From contig NZ_LQNT01000009.1 of NCBI RefSeq assembly GCF_001619585.1, forward strand, positions 682,001-746,000: a stretch of 64,000 bases of DNA. Direction: 5' to 3'. Made by a program: the position numbers and the translations under genes. Below, one piece after another: positions 34,154-42,320 of this stretch. The notes beneath the pieces were generated by a model. The model was not told the DNA's origin, did no database searches, and saw only the letters and a list, made by a program, of their open reading frames with translations. This stretch comes from Bhargavaea cecembensis. Lineage in GTDB: Bacteria; Bacillota; Bacilli; Bacillales_A; Planococcaceae. Positions within the stretch are counted from its first letter, which is position 1; the number at the start of each line of letters is the position of its first letter.

Positions 34154-35659
34154 TCATGCTTTCGCTTCTTCCGCCTTCGGACGGAGGGTATGCTTCAGCA
34201 CCTTGCCCGAAGCATTCCGTGGGAGCACATCCAGGAACTCCACTTCCGCCGGCAACTTGAACTTAGCAATATGCTGTGCGCAGTATTCAATAATCTGATC
34301 CTCAGAAAGAGTCTTTCCTTCCTTGACTACAACAAACGCTTTCGGCACCTCGCCGTAAACCGGATGCGGAATGCCGACTACAGCGGCTTCAAGCACTTCA
34401 GGAATCTGGAACAGCACCTCTTCCACTTCCAGCGGATAGATGTTTTCCCCGCCGCGGATAATCATATCCTTCTTGCGGTCGACGATATACAGCAGTCCGT
34501 CCTCGTCGGTGCGTCCGAGGTCACCCGAGTACATCCAGCCGTCCCGGATCGTGCGGGCGGTCTCTTCTTCGTTCTTCAGATAGCCCTTCATGACCTGCGG
34601 GCCCTTTACGACGATTTCCCCGACCTGGCCCGGCGGGAGTGTGCGCCCCTGTTCATCGACGACCCGCACTTCCGTCCTCGGAAGCGGCTCGCCGACCGAT
34701 CCGATCTTATCGAGGGCATAATGGTCTTTCAGGGTTGTGGCGGCCGGCGTATTCTCCGTCTGGCCGTACAGGTTCTGGACCTTCACACCCGGGAAAATCT
34801 CCTTCAGCTTTTTAACGAGCTCGTACGGCATCGGTGCAGCGCCATAGCAGAACAACCGCAGATCCGGGACATTCAGCTCTCCGATGTCCGGCCGGTTCAG
34901 GAGGATTGCGAACATCGCCGGCACGCCGAAGAACATTGTTGCCCGGCTTTCCTCCAGTGTCCTGACCGTCCTTTCCGGTGAAAATGCCGTCTCAATCACG
35001 AGCGTGCCGCCGCTGACCGACACGGCGTTCATGAACACATGGCTTGCCGCGCAGTGGAACAGCGGTGTCGTGATCTGCATCCGGTCGTCTGAAGTGACGT
35101 CCATCGCCTCCGCCCAGATCTCCGCCGTCTCCAGGAGGTTCCGGTGTGTCAGCATGACGCCCTTCGGCTTGCCGGTCGTGCCGGAGGTGTACATGATAAC
35201 CGCCGTATCATCCGATTTCAGTTTCACCGGATCGGGGACGAGCACCGTATCTTCCAGAATGGCATCGAACTCTCCGGTGCCGCCAATCTCAAGCACTTCA
35301 TGGAAAACAGCACCCGTCTCATCCGCCGTCTTCCGGAGCGCTTCATCGACGATCAGCGACTTGGCTTCAGAGTGTTCGAAGATATATCCGATCTCCCGGG
35401 CTGTCAGCTTTGTATTGACCGGCATGAGGATGAATCCGCCGAGCTGCACGCCAAAATAAGCAGCAACAAACGAGTCAGAATTCCCGGCGAGGAGGGCGAT
35501 CACATCACCCGGCTGGTAGCCCTGCTGTTGGAAATAAGCGGCGACCCGCTCCGCCTTCTCCCTAAATTCCCCGTACGTCCATTGTCTCCCCTCGAACGAC
35601 GTATACATTTTCTCCGGTTGGGTCTTCCCGTACTCGACGACCACTTCGGGCATGAACAT
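34154..35659 (-). CDS. AMP-forming acyl-CoA synthetase (long-chain fatty acid ligase-like)
   Basis: A 501-residue ANL-superfamily enzyme that activates a carboxylate through an acyl-adenylate and loads it on CoA. Seen: the P-loop-like IMYTSGTTGKPKGVMLTH near 155-172, motif YGQTENTP, GWMYSGDLGRTDEDG near 379-393, RKKDMIIRGGENIYP near 399-413, and the C-terminal lysine motif PRNASGKVLKHTLR. The chain-length preference cannot be read. It appears monocistronic with its own terminator. AAGGGAG precedes the ATG. Confidence 0.88.
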   Translation of the reverse strand: MFMPEVVVEYGKTQPEKMYTSFEGRQWTYGEFREKAERVAAYFQQQGYQPGDVIALLAGNSDSFVAAYFGVQLGGFILMPVNTKLTAREIGYIFEHSEAKSLIVDEALRKTADETGAVFHEVLEIGGTGEFDAILEDTVLVPDPVKLKSDDTAVIMYTSGTTGKPKGVMLTHRNLLETAEIWAEAMDVTSDDRMQITTPLFHCAASHVFMNAVSVSGGTLVIETAFSPERTVRTLEESRATMFFGVPAMFAILLNRPDIGELNVPDLRLFCYGAAPMPYELVKKLKEIFPGVKVQNLYGQTENTPAATTLKDHYALDKIGSVGEPLPRTEVRVVDEQGRTLPPGQVGEIVVKGPQVMKGYLKNEEETARTIRDGWMYSGDLGRTDEDGLLYIVDRKKDMIIRGGENIYPLEVEEVLFQIPEVLEAAVVGIPHPVYGEVPKAFVVVKEGKTLSEDQIIEYCAQHIAKFKLPAEVEFLDVLPRNASGKVLKHTLRPKAEEAKA

Positions 35660-35781
35660 GGCACTCGCTCCCTTTATACTATTAGATAATTAAAACTATT
35701 CGATGTGTTCTCGTCAGATTCCTGCCTTTCATACCACACGTCAGGCAGTTCAGCCTTCTTTTCACTAGAACAAACAAAATA

Positions 35782-35809
35782 GGACTGTCCCGTTTACACG
35801 GAACAGCCC
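35782..35809 (-). terminator. Probable terminator of the Pho-box-linked operon
   Basis: An imperfect 12-nt stem (GGGCTGTTCCGT against ACGGGACAGTCC) lies just after the ATPase stop on the minus strand and runs into TATTTTG. Confidence 0.55.
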
Positions 35810-35813
35810 TTCT

Positions 35814-36890
35814 TCAACGATACTCCATTTCATTCATAGCCGGGGATGATCCTGCAGGGGTTGCACTGTACTGCAGAACGACCGGATCTCCGGCGGACAG
35901 ACGGCCGGCAAGGCCCGTGACCAGGTCAACCGTTTGCTGGCCAACATCGATCGTATAATGGATCTCCCTTCCCAGATAAAGCACATTTCGCACCGTTCCT
36001 CTGATGCCTTCGCCGGTGCCGAATGCCAGCTGTTCCGGACGGAGCGGGCACAGTCCTGCGTCACGGAAGGCCGGTGCGACACCCGGAACGGCCCAGGCGA
36101 TTTGCGGACTGCCGAACGGGTGGAAGCAGCCGTCCCTCCAGTTGCCGGGAATCAGGTTCGCCTTCCCGATGAATGTCGCTACAAACGGAGTTTCCGGCCG
36201 CAAATAGATCTCTTCCGGAGGCCCAGCCTGTTCGATCCTGCCGCTGTTCATGACGACGATCCGGTCTGCCATCGCCAGTGCCTCATCCTGGTCGTGCGTG
36301 ACATAGACGATGGAGGTGCCTGTCTGGCGGTGGATCGTCTGGATCTCATTTCGCAGTTCGAGCCGGAGCCGGGCATCGAGGCTCGAGAGCGGCTCATCCA
36401 TCAGCAAGAGTGACGGGTTCGGCGCCAGCGCGCGGGCGATGGCGACCCGCTGTTTCTGGCCGCCGGACAGTTCCGAGGGCATACGGCTGCCGTATTGGGC
36501 GAGGCCGACCATCGAAAGCATCTGCCGGACCCGTCCGGCCGCATCGTGTTTCAACGCGGGATCAATGAACCGGTGATGGCGGAGCGGGAAAGCAACCTGC
36601 TCGCTGACCGTCATATGCGGCCAGAGCGCGAACGACTGGAACACCATTCCGAGATCTCGCTTTTCGGGCGGAACGGCAATACCAACGCCGGCGACCGTGC
36701 GTCCGCCCATCCGGATCTCGCCCTCGGACGGGATCTCGAATCCGGCAATCAGCCGAAGGAGAGTCGTCTTGCCGCAGCCCGATGGCCCGACAATGGCAAC
36801 AAACTCCCCTTCGCCGATTTCCAGGTCGATCCCTTTTAGTGCATCCGTCTCCCCGAATGTCTTCAGGATACCGGTCAGTTCTGTTTTCAT
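35814..36890 (-). CDS. ABC transporter ATPase (FbpC/PotA-like) of the organophosphate-type operon
   Basis: A 358-residue import ATPase. Seen: Walker A GPSGCGKTTLLR, Q-loop VFQSFALWPHMTV, signature LSGGQKQRVAIARALA, Walker B LLLMDEPLSSLD, the switch His in YVTHDQDEAL, and a C-terminal TOBE-like beta domain (about 240-350). The family includes ferric iron, spermidine, AfuC hexose-phosphate and PhnT phosphonate ATPases. The ATG at 36890 overlaps the permease stop by four bases; it is the last of six coupled genes. Substrate is inferred from its neighbours to be a phosphorylated organic compound. Confidence 0.88.
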   Translation of the reverse strand: MKTELTGILKTFGETDALKGIDLEIGEGEFVAIVGPSGCGKTTLLRLIAGFEIPSEGEIRMGGRTVAGVGIAVPPEKRDLGMVFQSFALWPHMTVSEQVAFPLRHHRFIDPALKHDAAGRVRQMLSMVGLAQYGSRMPSELSGGQKQRVAIARALAPNPSLLLMDEPLSSLDARLRLELRNEIQTIHRQTGTSIVYVTHDQDEALAMADRIVVMNSGRIEQAGPPEEIYLRPETPFVATFIGKANLIPGNWRDGCFHPFGSPQIAWAVPGVAPAFRDAGLCPLRPEQLAFGTGEGIRGTVRNVLYLGREIHYTIDVGQQTVDLVTGLAGRLSAGDPVVLQYSATPAGSSPAMNEMEYR

Positions 36891-38584
36891 GGTGTATGGA
36901 GCCTCCTCTTCCAAATCCCGAGCATCAGATAGGCCAGTCCCGCAATCGCTCCCATCAGGAAGAGCACGACGGCCGAGTAGGCGGTCGAATGGGTTGTGTA
37001 GCCTGCCTGCTCAAAGTTGAAGATGACGATGCCGATCGTCTCGGATCCGCTCGACCAGAGCAGAGACGAGACGGTCAATTCGGTCAGTGACGTAAGCAAA
37101 ACCAGCAGTGCCCCGCTCAGGATGCCGCCCGACAAAAGCGGAAGCAGGATATTCCGCCACCTTGAAATTGTACCGGCGCCCGAGATGCGGGCCGCTTCCT
37201 CCATGTCCGGCGATACTTGGGCCATCGCTGTCATGCTGCCGCGGACCTGCAGCACCATGAACCGCGTGACATAGGCAATCAGCAGGATCCAGGCGGTACC
37301 GTAAATGCCCGGGTTCCACCCGGGAACTGGCTCCATCCAGGCGAAAATCATTGCCAGTCCGAGCACGATGCCCGGCAGCGCATACGGCAGGCCCACTGAA
37401 AGCTCGATATAGCGCATGACCCCACCCGGCCGCCGTGTCCGGAAATAGGCGATTACTGTCCCGAAAACCAGGCAGATCAGAGAAGCGCACACCGCAAGCT
37501 TCAGGCTGGTGCCGATGGCTTCAAATGATTTGCCGTAGTCGAACAGGACATAACGGTAATGGTCAAACGTCAGGTTGTCAGGCATGAACGGCAAGCCGTA
37601 CGCCCGAATGACCGACGTCTTCAGCATGGACAAGAGCGGCACGATTCCGGTGCCGAGCACGAACAGCCAGAGCACCGTCTCTGCAAACGGCCGCTTTCGT
37701 CCGAGCCGGATCCTCGGCTCGGTGTCTGGAGCCGCCGTCCCGTCCGTTGCCGATTTCCTGAGAAGCAGCCATTGAAATAGCGTCCCGGCGAGCGCGACAA
37801 TCGCCAGGATGACAGACAGTGCCGCTGCCCGAGAAAATGCTCCGGGACCGAACCCGATGACCTCCTGGTAGATTGCAGTGCTCAGGACAGTGATGTTCGC
37901 CGGGATTCCGAGAAATGCCGGAATGCCAAAGTTGTCGAGGTTCGACAGGAACGCGATCATCGCACCGCCGACGATTCCCGGAAGCGCGAGAGGCAGTGTT
38001 ACGCGGCGGAGCACGGTGAGGCGGCCGCCCCCTCCCGCCCGGGCCGCCCATTCCTGTTCTTTCGGGATGCGCCGGAGAACATTCGCCGTGAACAGGTGAA
38101 CGAGCGGATAATGGGTAATGCCGAGGACGAATATAATGCCGCCCATGCTGTACAGGTTGATATCCGCGAACGGGATATCCGATGCCAGCTGCGTCCAGGC
38201 AATCGTGACGATATAGCTCGGAATGATAAACGGCAGCAAAATAAACACCTGCAGCGCCTTTTTCATCCGGATGTCCGTGTAGGCGGTGAGCCACGCCGTT
38301 GTCACGCCCAGCACAAGAGAAAGTACAGTCGATCCCGCCGTGACAATCAGGGTATTCATAAGCATCGTCCACGTGCCGGATTCGCTCAGCAGCGTGCGGT
38401 AATGCGCAAGTGACATTCCTCCGTCTTCTAAGAAGCTCATATAAAACAGGCGGAGGACCGGGAGGACGAAAAGCAGCGTGACGAGCATCACCGAAAGCCA
38501 TACCGGAACGCCCCGCAACAGAGAAGAGCGGCGTCCGGCACCAGCCGCCTGCCGCCCTCCATCATTCAGGGTGATCTGTATCAT
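36887..38584 (-). CDS. Fused double-domain ABC permease (FbpB/PhnU-V type)
   Basis: A 565-residue protein with about 12 transmembrane segments in two homologous halves. The first half has LTVLRRVTLPLALPGIVGGA (EAA-type coupling loop), the second ISRWRNILLPLLSGGILSGA. Each half therefore contacts one ATPase. Fused permeases of this layout serve ferric iron, thiamine (ThiP), hexose phosphate (AfuB) and phosphonate systems. The start at 38584 was chosen for GGGGGCGG upstream. It lies between the binding-protein and ATPase genes. Confidence 0.87.
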   Translation of the reverse strand: MIQITLNDGGRQAAGAGRRSSLLRGVPVWLSVMLVTLLFVLPVLRLFYMSFLEDGGMSLAHYRTLLSESGTWTMLMNTLIVTAGSTVLSLVLGVTTAWLTAYTDIRMKKALQVFILLPFIIPSYIVTIAWTQLASDIPFADINLYSMGGIIFVLGITHYPLVHLFTANVLRRIPKEQEWAARAGGGGRLTVLRRVTLPLALPGIVGGAMIAFLSNLDNFGIPAFLGIPANITVLSTAIYQEVIGFGPGAFSRAAALSVILAIVALAGTLFQWLLLRKSATDGTAAPDTEPRIRLGRKRPFAETVLWLFVLGTGIVPLLSMLKTSVIRAYGLPFMPDNLTFDHYRYVLFDYGKSFEAIGTSLKLAVCASLICLVFGTVIAYFRTRRPGGVMRYIELSVGLPYALPGIVLGLAMIFAWMEPVPGWNPGIYGTAWILLIAYVTRFMVLQVRGSMTAMAQVSPDMEEAARISGAGTISRWRNILLPLLSGGILSGALLVLLTSLTELTVSSLLWSSGSETIGIVIFNFEQAGYTTHSTAYSAVVLFLMGAIAGLAYLMLGIWKRRLHTP

Positions 38585-38597
38585 CGGACCGCCCCCA

Positions 38598-39629
38598 TTA
38601 TTCCCCGAACAGTTCCTTGAACTCGCGCTTATCGTCTTCACGGCCGCTGCTCAGCTCGTCAAGCGGTGCGGACAGGACGTTCATCTCATCGATGGATTTG
38701 AGTCCCTCTGGTGCTTCGACACCTGTGCGGATCGGCGTGTAGCCCAGGTCCGAGGCAAGTTTTTGTCCCTCTTCCGACAGGACGAAATCGATGAATGCCT
38801 TCGCCGCTTCTTCGTTATCCGTGTCCTTGATCATGCCGATCGGCTCCGTGATGACCGGGACGCCCTCTTCCGGATAAACGAGATCCACCGGTGATCCTTC
38901 GGCTTTGGCATTGGCGACAATGTAGTCAACAACCATCCCGTATGTCTTTTCACCGGCCTGGACGGCCTTCAGGGCCGCGCCGTTCCCCTGAACGACAGAT
39001 GTGCCGTTATCCTTCAGCAATTGATAGAAATCCCATCCGAAGCTGTCCTGGCGGGTAAACACCCCGGCGTTGTAGGCAGCTGCCCCGCTGTATAGAGGAC
39101 TCGGCATAATCGCCTCATCTTTCGAATCGGCGTCCGTCAGTGCATTCCAGGAATCCGGCAGCTGTTCCGCTTTGTCCGTATTGACGGCAAGGACGGTTGC
39201 CATCACTTTTGTTCCCGCGTATGTATGGTCCGGATCAATGAAATCTTCAGGAATTGCATCGAGTTCTTCCGATTCGTACGGTTCCAGAAGATCCTGCTCC
39301 TTCAGGCCCTCGAAAGTGACGCTGTCGGCGACAAGGAGGACATCTGCCTGCACATCGCCCGCCTGCTCCTCTGCCAGAACCTTGCCGATGACTTCTTCCG
39401 TACCGGACCGGAAGACGTTCACTTCCACTTTCGGATGCTGCTCATTAAATGCATTCACCAGCGCCGTCGCATCGGTATCCGGCTGGGAAGTGTAAAAGTC
39501 GAGCGTGCCGCTTAGGCCGCCTTCTTCCCCTGAGCTACCCGCCTCTGATTCCGCATCCGTTCCCGAGCACGCAGCCAGCATCAGGCTCGCCGCAACCCCC
39601 ATCGTCAGCATCGTCTTTTTCATCTTCAT
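38598..39629 (-). CDS. Substrate-binding lipoprotein, FbpA/AfuA-like
   Basis: A 343-residue lipoprotein: MKMKKTMLTMGVAASLMLAAC, with lipobox LAAC and lipidated Cys at residue 21. The mature protein starts with an acidic linker, then LDFYTSQPDTDATALVNAFN near 43-62, the usual first strand-helix of FbpA-like binders. I do not see the adjacent Tyr-Tyr pair that binds iron in ferric-binding FbpA; a Ser/Thr/Tyr-rich PSPLYSGAAAYNAG is present instead. A phosphorylated sugar, nucleotide or phosphonate ligand is therefore more likely (inference, supported by the AfuA precedent). Overlaps surE by four bases. Confidence 0.85.
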   Translation of the reverse strand: MKMKKTMLTMGVAASLMLAACSGTDAESEAGSSGEEGGLSGTLDFYTSQPDTDATALVNAFNEQHPKVEVNVFRSGTEEVIGKVLAEEQAGDVQADVLLVADSVTFEGLKEQDLLEPYESEELDAIPEDFIDPDHTYAGTKVMATVLAVNTDKAEQLPDSWNALTDADSKDEAIMPSPLYSGAAAYNAGVFTRQDSFGWDFYQLLKDNGTSVVQGNGAALKAVQAGEKTYGMVVDYIVANAKAEGSPVDLVYPEEGVPVITEPIGMIKDTDNEEAAKAFIDFVLSEEGQKLASDLGYTPIRTGVEAPEGLKSIDEMNVLSAPLDELSSGREDDKREFKELFGE

Positions 39630-40393
39630 CTTTGTTTTCCCCCTATCGCTGTGATCTGATTTTCATATTGGCCGGCGATTAGACCGATCTTCGATACCGT
39701 GATGTATCCTTCCCGGAGCAGGTGATAATCACCGTCCGGCCGTGATGATTCAAGCCATGCCTGCCGGTCGCGCAGCCAATAGAGAACCCCGCCCTCGGGC
39801 TGGTCTGCCGTCATATGGCGGTACCGGTCGAGTGAAAAGTCCGGTACCGCCTCCACGATTCCGGGACAGGCCGATTCCGGGATCGCCGGAAGGTTAATGT
39901 TCAGGATGCCCTCGAGCGCTTCCTCTTTTCTGAGGCTCGACAGTGCCGTATAGAACAAGCCTTTCGCCGCACCAAAGTCAGGCTCCGCCGCATCCGTGCG
40001 ATCCAGTGAAACCGCCACACCCGGGATGCCGGACAGATTGCCTTCCCTCGCCCCACCGATCGTTCCGGAGTAATGAATGTCCCTGCCGATGTTCGCCCCT
40101 GCATTGATGCCCGAAACCACACAGTCCGGCTTTTCTTCAAACAGGACATCCAGCGCCAGCTTCACGCAGTCCGCCGGCGTTCCGCCGATTATTGCGTAGG
40201 CCGGGACATTGCCTCCGAAAATCGTCAGCCTTTCCGCCTTCAGCGGTTTCCGGAGCGTAATGGAATGACTTGCCGCACTCCGTTCACCATCCGGGGCGAC
40301 GACCGCGACTTTTCCGAAATGCTGAAGCACGTCAACGGCAGCGGCCAGGCCGGGAGCAAAGATTCCGTCGTCATTCGTCACGAGAAATCTCAT
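39626..40393 (-). CDS. surE: 5'/3'-nucleotidase SurE
   Basis: SurE dephosphorylates nucleoside monophosphates and short polyphosphates with a divalent metal. 255 residues. Seen: TNDDGIFAPG near 6-15 with the metal-binding Asp pair, APDGERSAASHSIT (Ser ligand), GTPADCVKLAL, VVSGINAGANIG (Asn ligand) and HYSGTIGGAREG. All core motifs are intact. As far as I know, B. subtilis lacks surE. Here it lies in the middle of a transporter operon, overlapping both neighbours (23 nt with the isomerase gene), which ties it to the imported substrate. Confidence 0.92.
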   Translation of the reverse strand: MRFLVTNDDGIFAPGLAAAVDVLQHFGKVAVVAPDGERSAASHSITLRKPLKAERLTIFGGNVPAYAIIGGTPADCVKLALDVLFEEKPDCVVSGINAGANIGRDIHYSGTIGGAREGNLSGIPGVAVSLDRTDAAEPDFGAAKGLFYTALSSLRKEEALEGILNINLPAIPESACPGIVEAVPDFSLDRYRHMTADQPEGGVLYWLRDRQAWLESSRPDGDYHLLREGYITVSKIGLIAGQYENQITAIGGKQR

Positions 40394-41192
40394 AGGTGAT
40401 TTCCTCCATTCCGAACAACCCGTTCTTTTTCAGGTACCTCATGTTTTCTTCGAGCATTTTAGTTTCACCAAGGTAATCAAATCCTTCGATCACCCGAATG
40501 ATTCCTCGTTCGGCCGCTGCCCGTATGGCCGGCTTGGTGTCCACCTTCCCCTTGCCGAGCGGGACATGGAACCGGTTGGCCGTCGCATCGCTGACATGGA
40601 GCTTGCCGACGCGGCAGAGCGCGTTCATCTCGATAAATGGGGAGCGTGAGAACGGCACATGTGCGGTGTCGACTGTCACCGTGATAAACGGCGAGCGATG
40701 ACGGACGAGACGGTTCATCGTCTCCGGGCCTGTGACCAGTTCCCCGTCCCTGTCTTCCATCATCTCGACAGACAGAGGGATGCCTTCCCGGATCGCAATC
40801 CGCTCCAGCCGGTCAAGCGACTGCTGCATCTTCTCGAGATGCCATTCCGTCCAGCGTTCATTCACCGTAATCCGTCCCGGATGAATGGTCACATCCTCCG
40901 CACCGAGATCGGCGGCGAGTGCGACCGAGCGCTCGATCTCAGACAAGGACTGCTCTCGGATCCCCTCATTCAAGGAGCACATATTCAGATCCCAGCTTGG
41001 CGCATGAAGCGTCAGCCCGAGACCGGCATCACCGAGCACTTCCTTCACCGCGCTCACCCTGAATCCGGAAAATCTGAACTGCTCCGCCCACAGCTCGACA
41101 CCCCCGAGACCCGCAGCGCTGAACTTATCCGCGATCTGGCGGATGGTCCCGCCCCAGAATAGAGTGGAGGAACCGTACCATTTTTTGCTCAT
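40371..41192 (-). CDS. Sugar phosphate isomerase/epimerase-like TIM-barrel protein
   Basis: A 273-residue xylose-isomerase-like (AP endonuclease 2) TIM barrel. Seen metal-ligand strands: DVTIHPGRI (His), LSVEMMEDR (Glu), TVTVDTAHVP (Asp, His), KLHVSDA (His) and IRVIEGFD (Glu). The family covers sugar isomerases, epimerases, aldolases and endonuclease IV. This suits a keto-sugar or its phosphate, but the exact reaction is unknown. Its start overlaps the PHP gene stop by four bases. Confidence 0.82.
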   Translation of the reverse strand: MSKKWYGSSTLFWGGTIRQIADKFSAAGLGGVELWAEQFRFSGFRVSAVKEVLGDAGLGLTLHAPSWDLNMCSLNEGIREQSLSEIERSVALAADLGAEDVTIHPGRITVNERWTEWHLEKMQQSLDRLERIAIREGIPLSVEMMEDRDGELVTGPETMNRLVRHRSPFITVTVDTAHVPFSRSPFIEMNALCRVGKLHVSDATANRFHVPLGKGKVDTKPAIRAAAERGIIRVIEGFDYLGETKMLEENMRYLKKNGLFGMEEITYEISRDE

Positions 41193-42025
41193 CGGGCCAC
41201 CTCCTCACCATGCAAAATTTGCATCAGCCAGCCGTGTACGTCCTCATGATCGTAATCGACGGAACCCGGCAACTGCGGACTTCTCGAGGATTCTCCGTGA
41301 AAATCACTGCCGACACTCTTCAAAAGGCCCAGCCGCTCCGACTCCGCCCACCACTGGACCGTCTCCAGTTCGGAGTGGCCGGGATAATACACTTCGATGC
41401 CGTCAAGACCCTCATCCGATACGCGGTCGATGCTGAAACCGAACCGGTAGGCCCCCGGATGCGCGAGGAAGGTGAAACCGCCGCAATCATGAATCAGAGC
41501 GATCGCCTCTTCGGATGAAAACGTTTCGCGCTCGACATAGCCGGGGCTTCCGGATGAAAGGAGCCGGTCGAATGCTTCTTCCACGTCGTGGAAATACCGG
41601 TGTTCGACGAGGACTTTTGCAATATGTGTCCGGACGATCACGCCGCCTTCCGCTTTTGCGCGGCAGTCTTCCCAAGGAATCTCGTAGCCCATCCTGTTCA
41701 ACCGGCGGACGATCTTTCGGCTCCAAGACTCCCGCTCCTGTCGGCGCCACTCGCAGTGTGCCTTCATCAGCGGATGATCCGGATCAAAACCGTAACCCAG
41801 GATGTGCAACTCCCCGTTGGGTCCGTACGTGTTCAGTTCGATTCCGGGGATTACCCGGACGCCGGTCCGCCCTTCATGGGCCTTTGCTTCCGCATAGGCG
41901 CCAACCGAGTCATGGTCTGTAATCGCAATGCAGGAGAGCCCCCTTATCGCCGCCAGATCCATCAGTCCGCGCGGCGTCCGTTCCCCGTCCGAAAACACCG
42001 AGTGCATATGCAGGTCCACTTTCAT
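41189..42025 (-). CDS. PHP-domain phosphoesterase
   Basis: A 278-residue protein of the RNase AM/YciV group of PHP enzymes. Seen: VDLHMHSVFSDGERTP near 3-18 (HxH metals plus Asp), AITDHDSVGAY, IPGIELNTY (Glu), ILGYGFD, TFLAHPGAYR and SVGSDFHG (Asp-x-His). The known relatives remove phosphate from pAp-like 3',5'-bisphosphates or cyclic phosphodiesters. The ATG at 42025 follows AGGAGGTG. It is the first gene of the six-gene operon and lies just downstream of the Pho-box-like hexamers. Confidence 0.88.
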   Translation of the reverse strand: MKVDLHMHSVFSDGERTPRGLMDLAAIRGLSCIAITDHDSVGAYAEAKAHEGRTGVRVIPGIELNTYGPNGELHILGYGFDPDHPLMKAHCEWRRQERESWSRKIVRRLNRMGYEIPWEDCRAKAEGGVIVRTHIAKVLVEHRYFHDVEEAFDRLLSSGSPGYVERETFSSEEAIALIHDCGGFTFLAHPGAYRFGFSIDRVSDEGLDGIEVYYPGHSELETVQWWAESERLGLLKSVGSDFHGESSRSPQLPGSVDYDHEDVHGWLMQILHGEEVAR

Positions 42026-42059
42026 CCGAAGCACCTCCTGTGATTGAAACTCCGCTTTC

Positions 42060-42123
42060 ATCGTAACGCCCAAATGTTTCCGGAATGTTAAGCTGTTGTT
42101 GAAGTTCGTAAAGGCATGGTTAA
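42060..42123 (-). promoter_or_regulatory. Pho-box-like promoter region of the six-gene operon
   Basis: Minus strand, 42123 to 42086: TTAACC-N5-TTTACG-N4-TCAACA-N5-TTAACA, four TTAACA-like hexamers at 11, 10 and 11 bp period. This is the arrangement bound by PhoP in B. subtilis (TT[ATC]A[CT]A direct repeats, 4-6 bp spacers). TACGAT at 42065-42060 is a possible -10, 20 nt after the last hexamer, and the leader would be about 28 nt. PhoP binding is inference. Confidence 0.65.
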
Positions 42124-42164
42124 GATGAAAACCGGATCGGGCATCACCTTTTTCGGATTGACTT

Positions 42165-42284
42165 GTGAGTTTGAAGATTAGCTACCTGAGTTTGAAGAAT
42201 AGCCACCTGAGTTTGAAATTTAGGACGCCGAGATTGAAGATTAAAGGCGCGAGTGTGAAGAATAGCCAGCCGACCAATATTCAC
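42165..42284. repeat. Degenerate 21-bp tandem repeat array 1
   Basis: Five consecutive 21-nt units start at 42165, 42186, 42207, 42228 and 42249, with the pattern (C)TGAG-T-TTGAAGA-TAG. The core GAGTTTGAA or GAGTGTGAA recurs in each. The array closes with ATTCACAC at 42277-42284, an inverted copy of the GTGTGAA core, so the last unit can fold into a hairpin. Lies between the PHP gene and the acyl-CoA ligase terminator. Confidence 0.8.
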
Positions 42285-42289
42285 ACATC

Positions 42290-42320
42290 AAAAACCCGGG
42301 TCATCCGCTTTGACCCGGGT
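42290..42320 (-). terminator. Terminator overlapping the acyl-CoA ligase stop codon
   Basis: Minus strand: ACCCGGGTCA, 7-nt loop, TGACCCGGGT then TTTTGA. The TGA stop of the ligase is part of the descending stem arm. Confidence 0.88.

Noticed and set aside
35814-39629. Ferric iron ABC transporter
   Set aside because: The families match, but the binding protein lacks the Tyr-Tyr iron ligands and the operon partners are phosphate enzymes with Pho-box-like repeats upstream.
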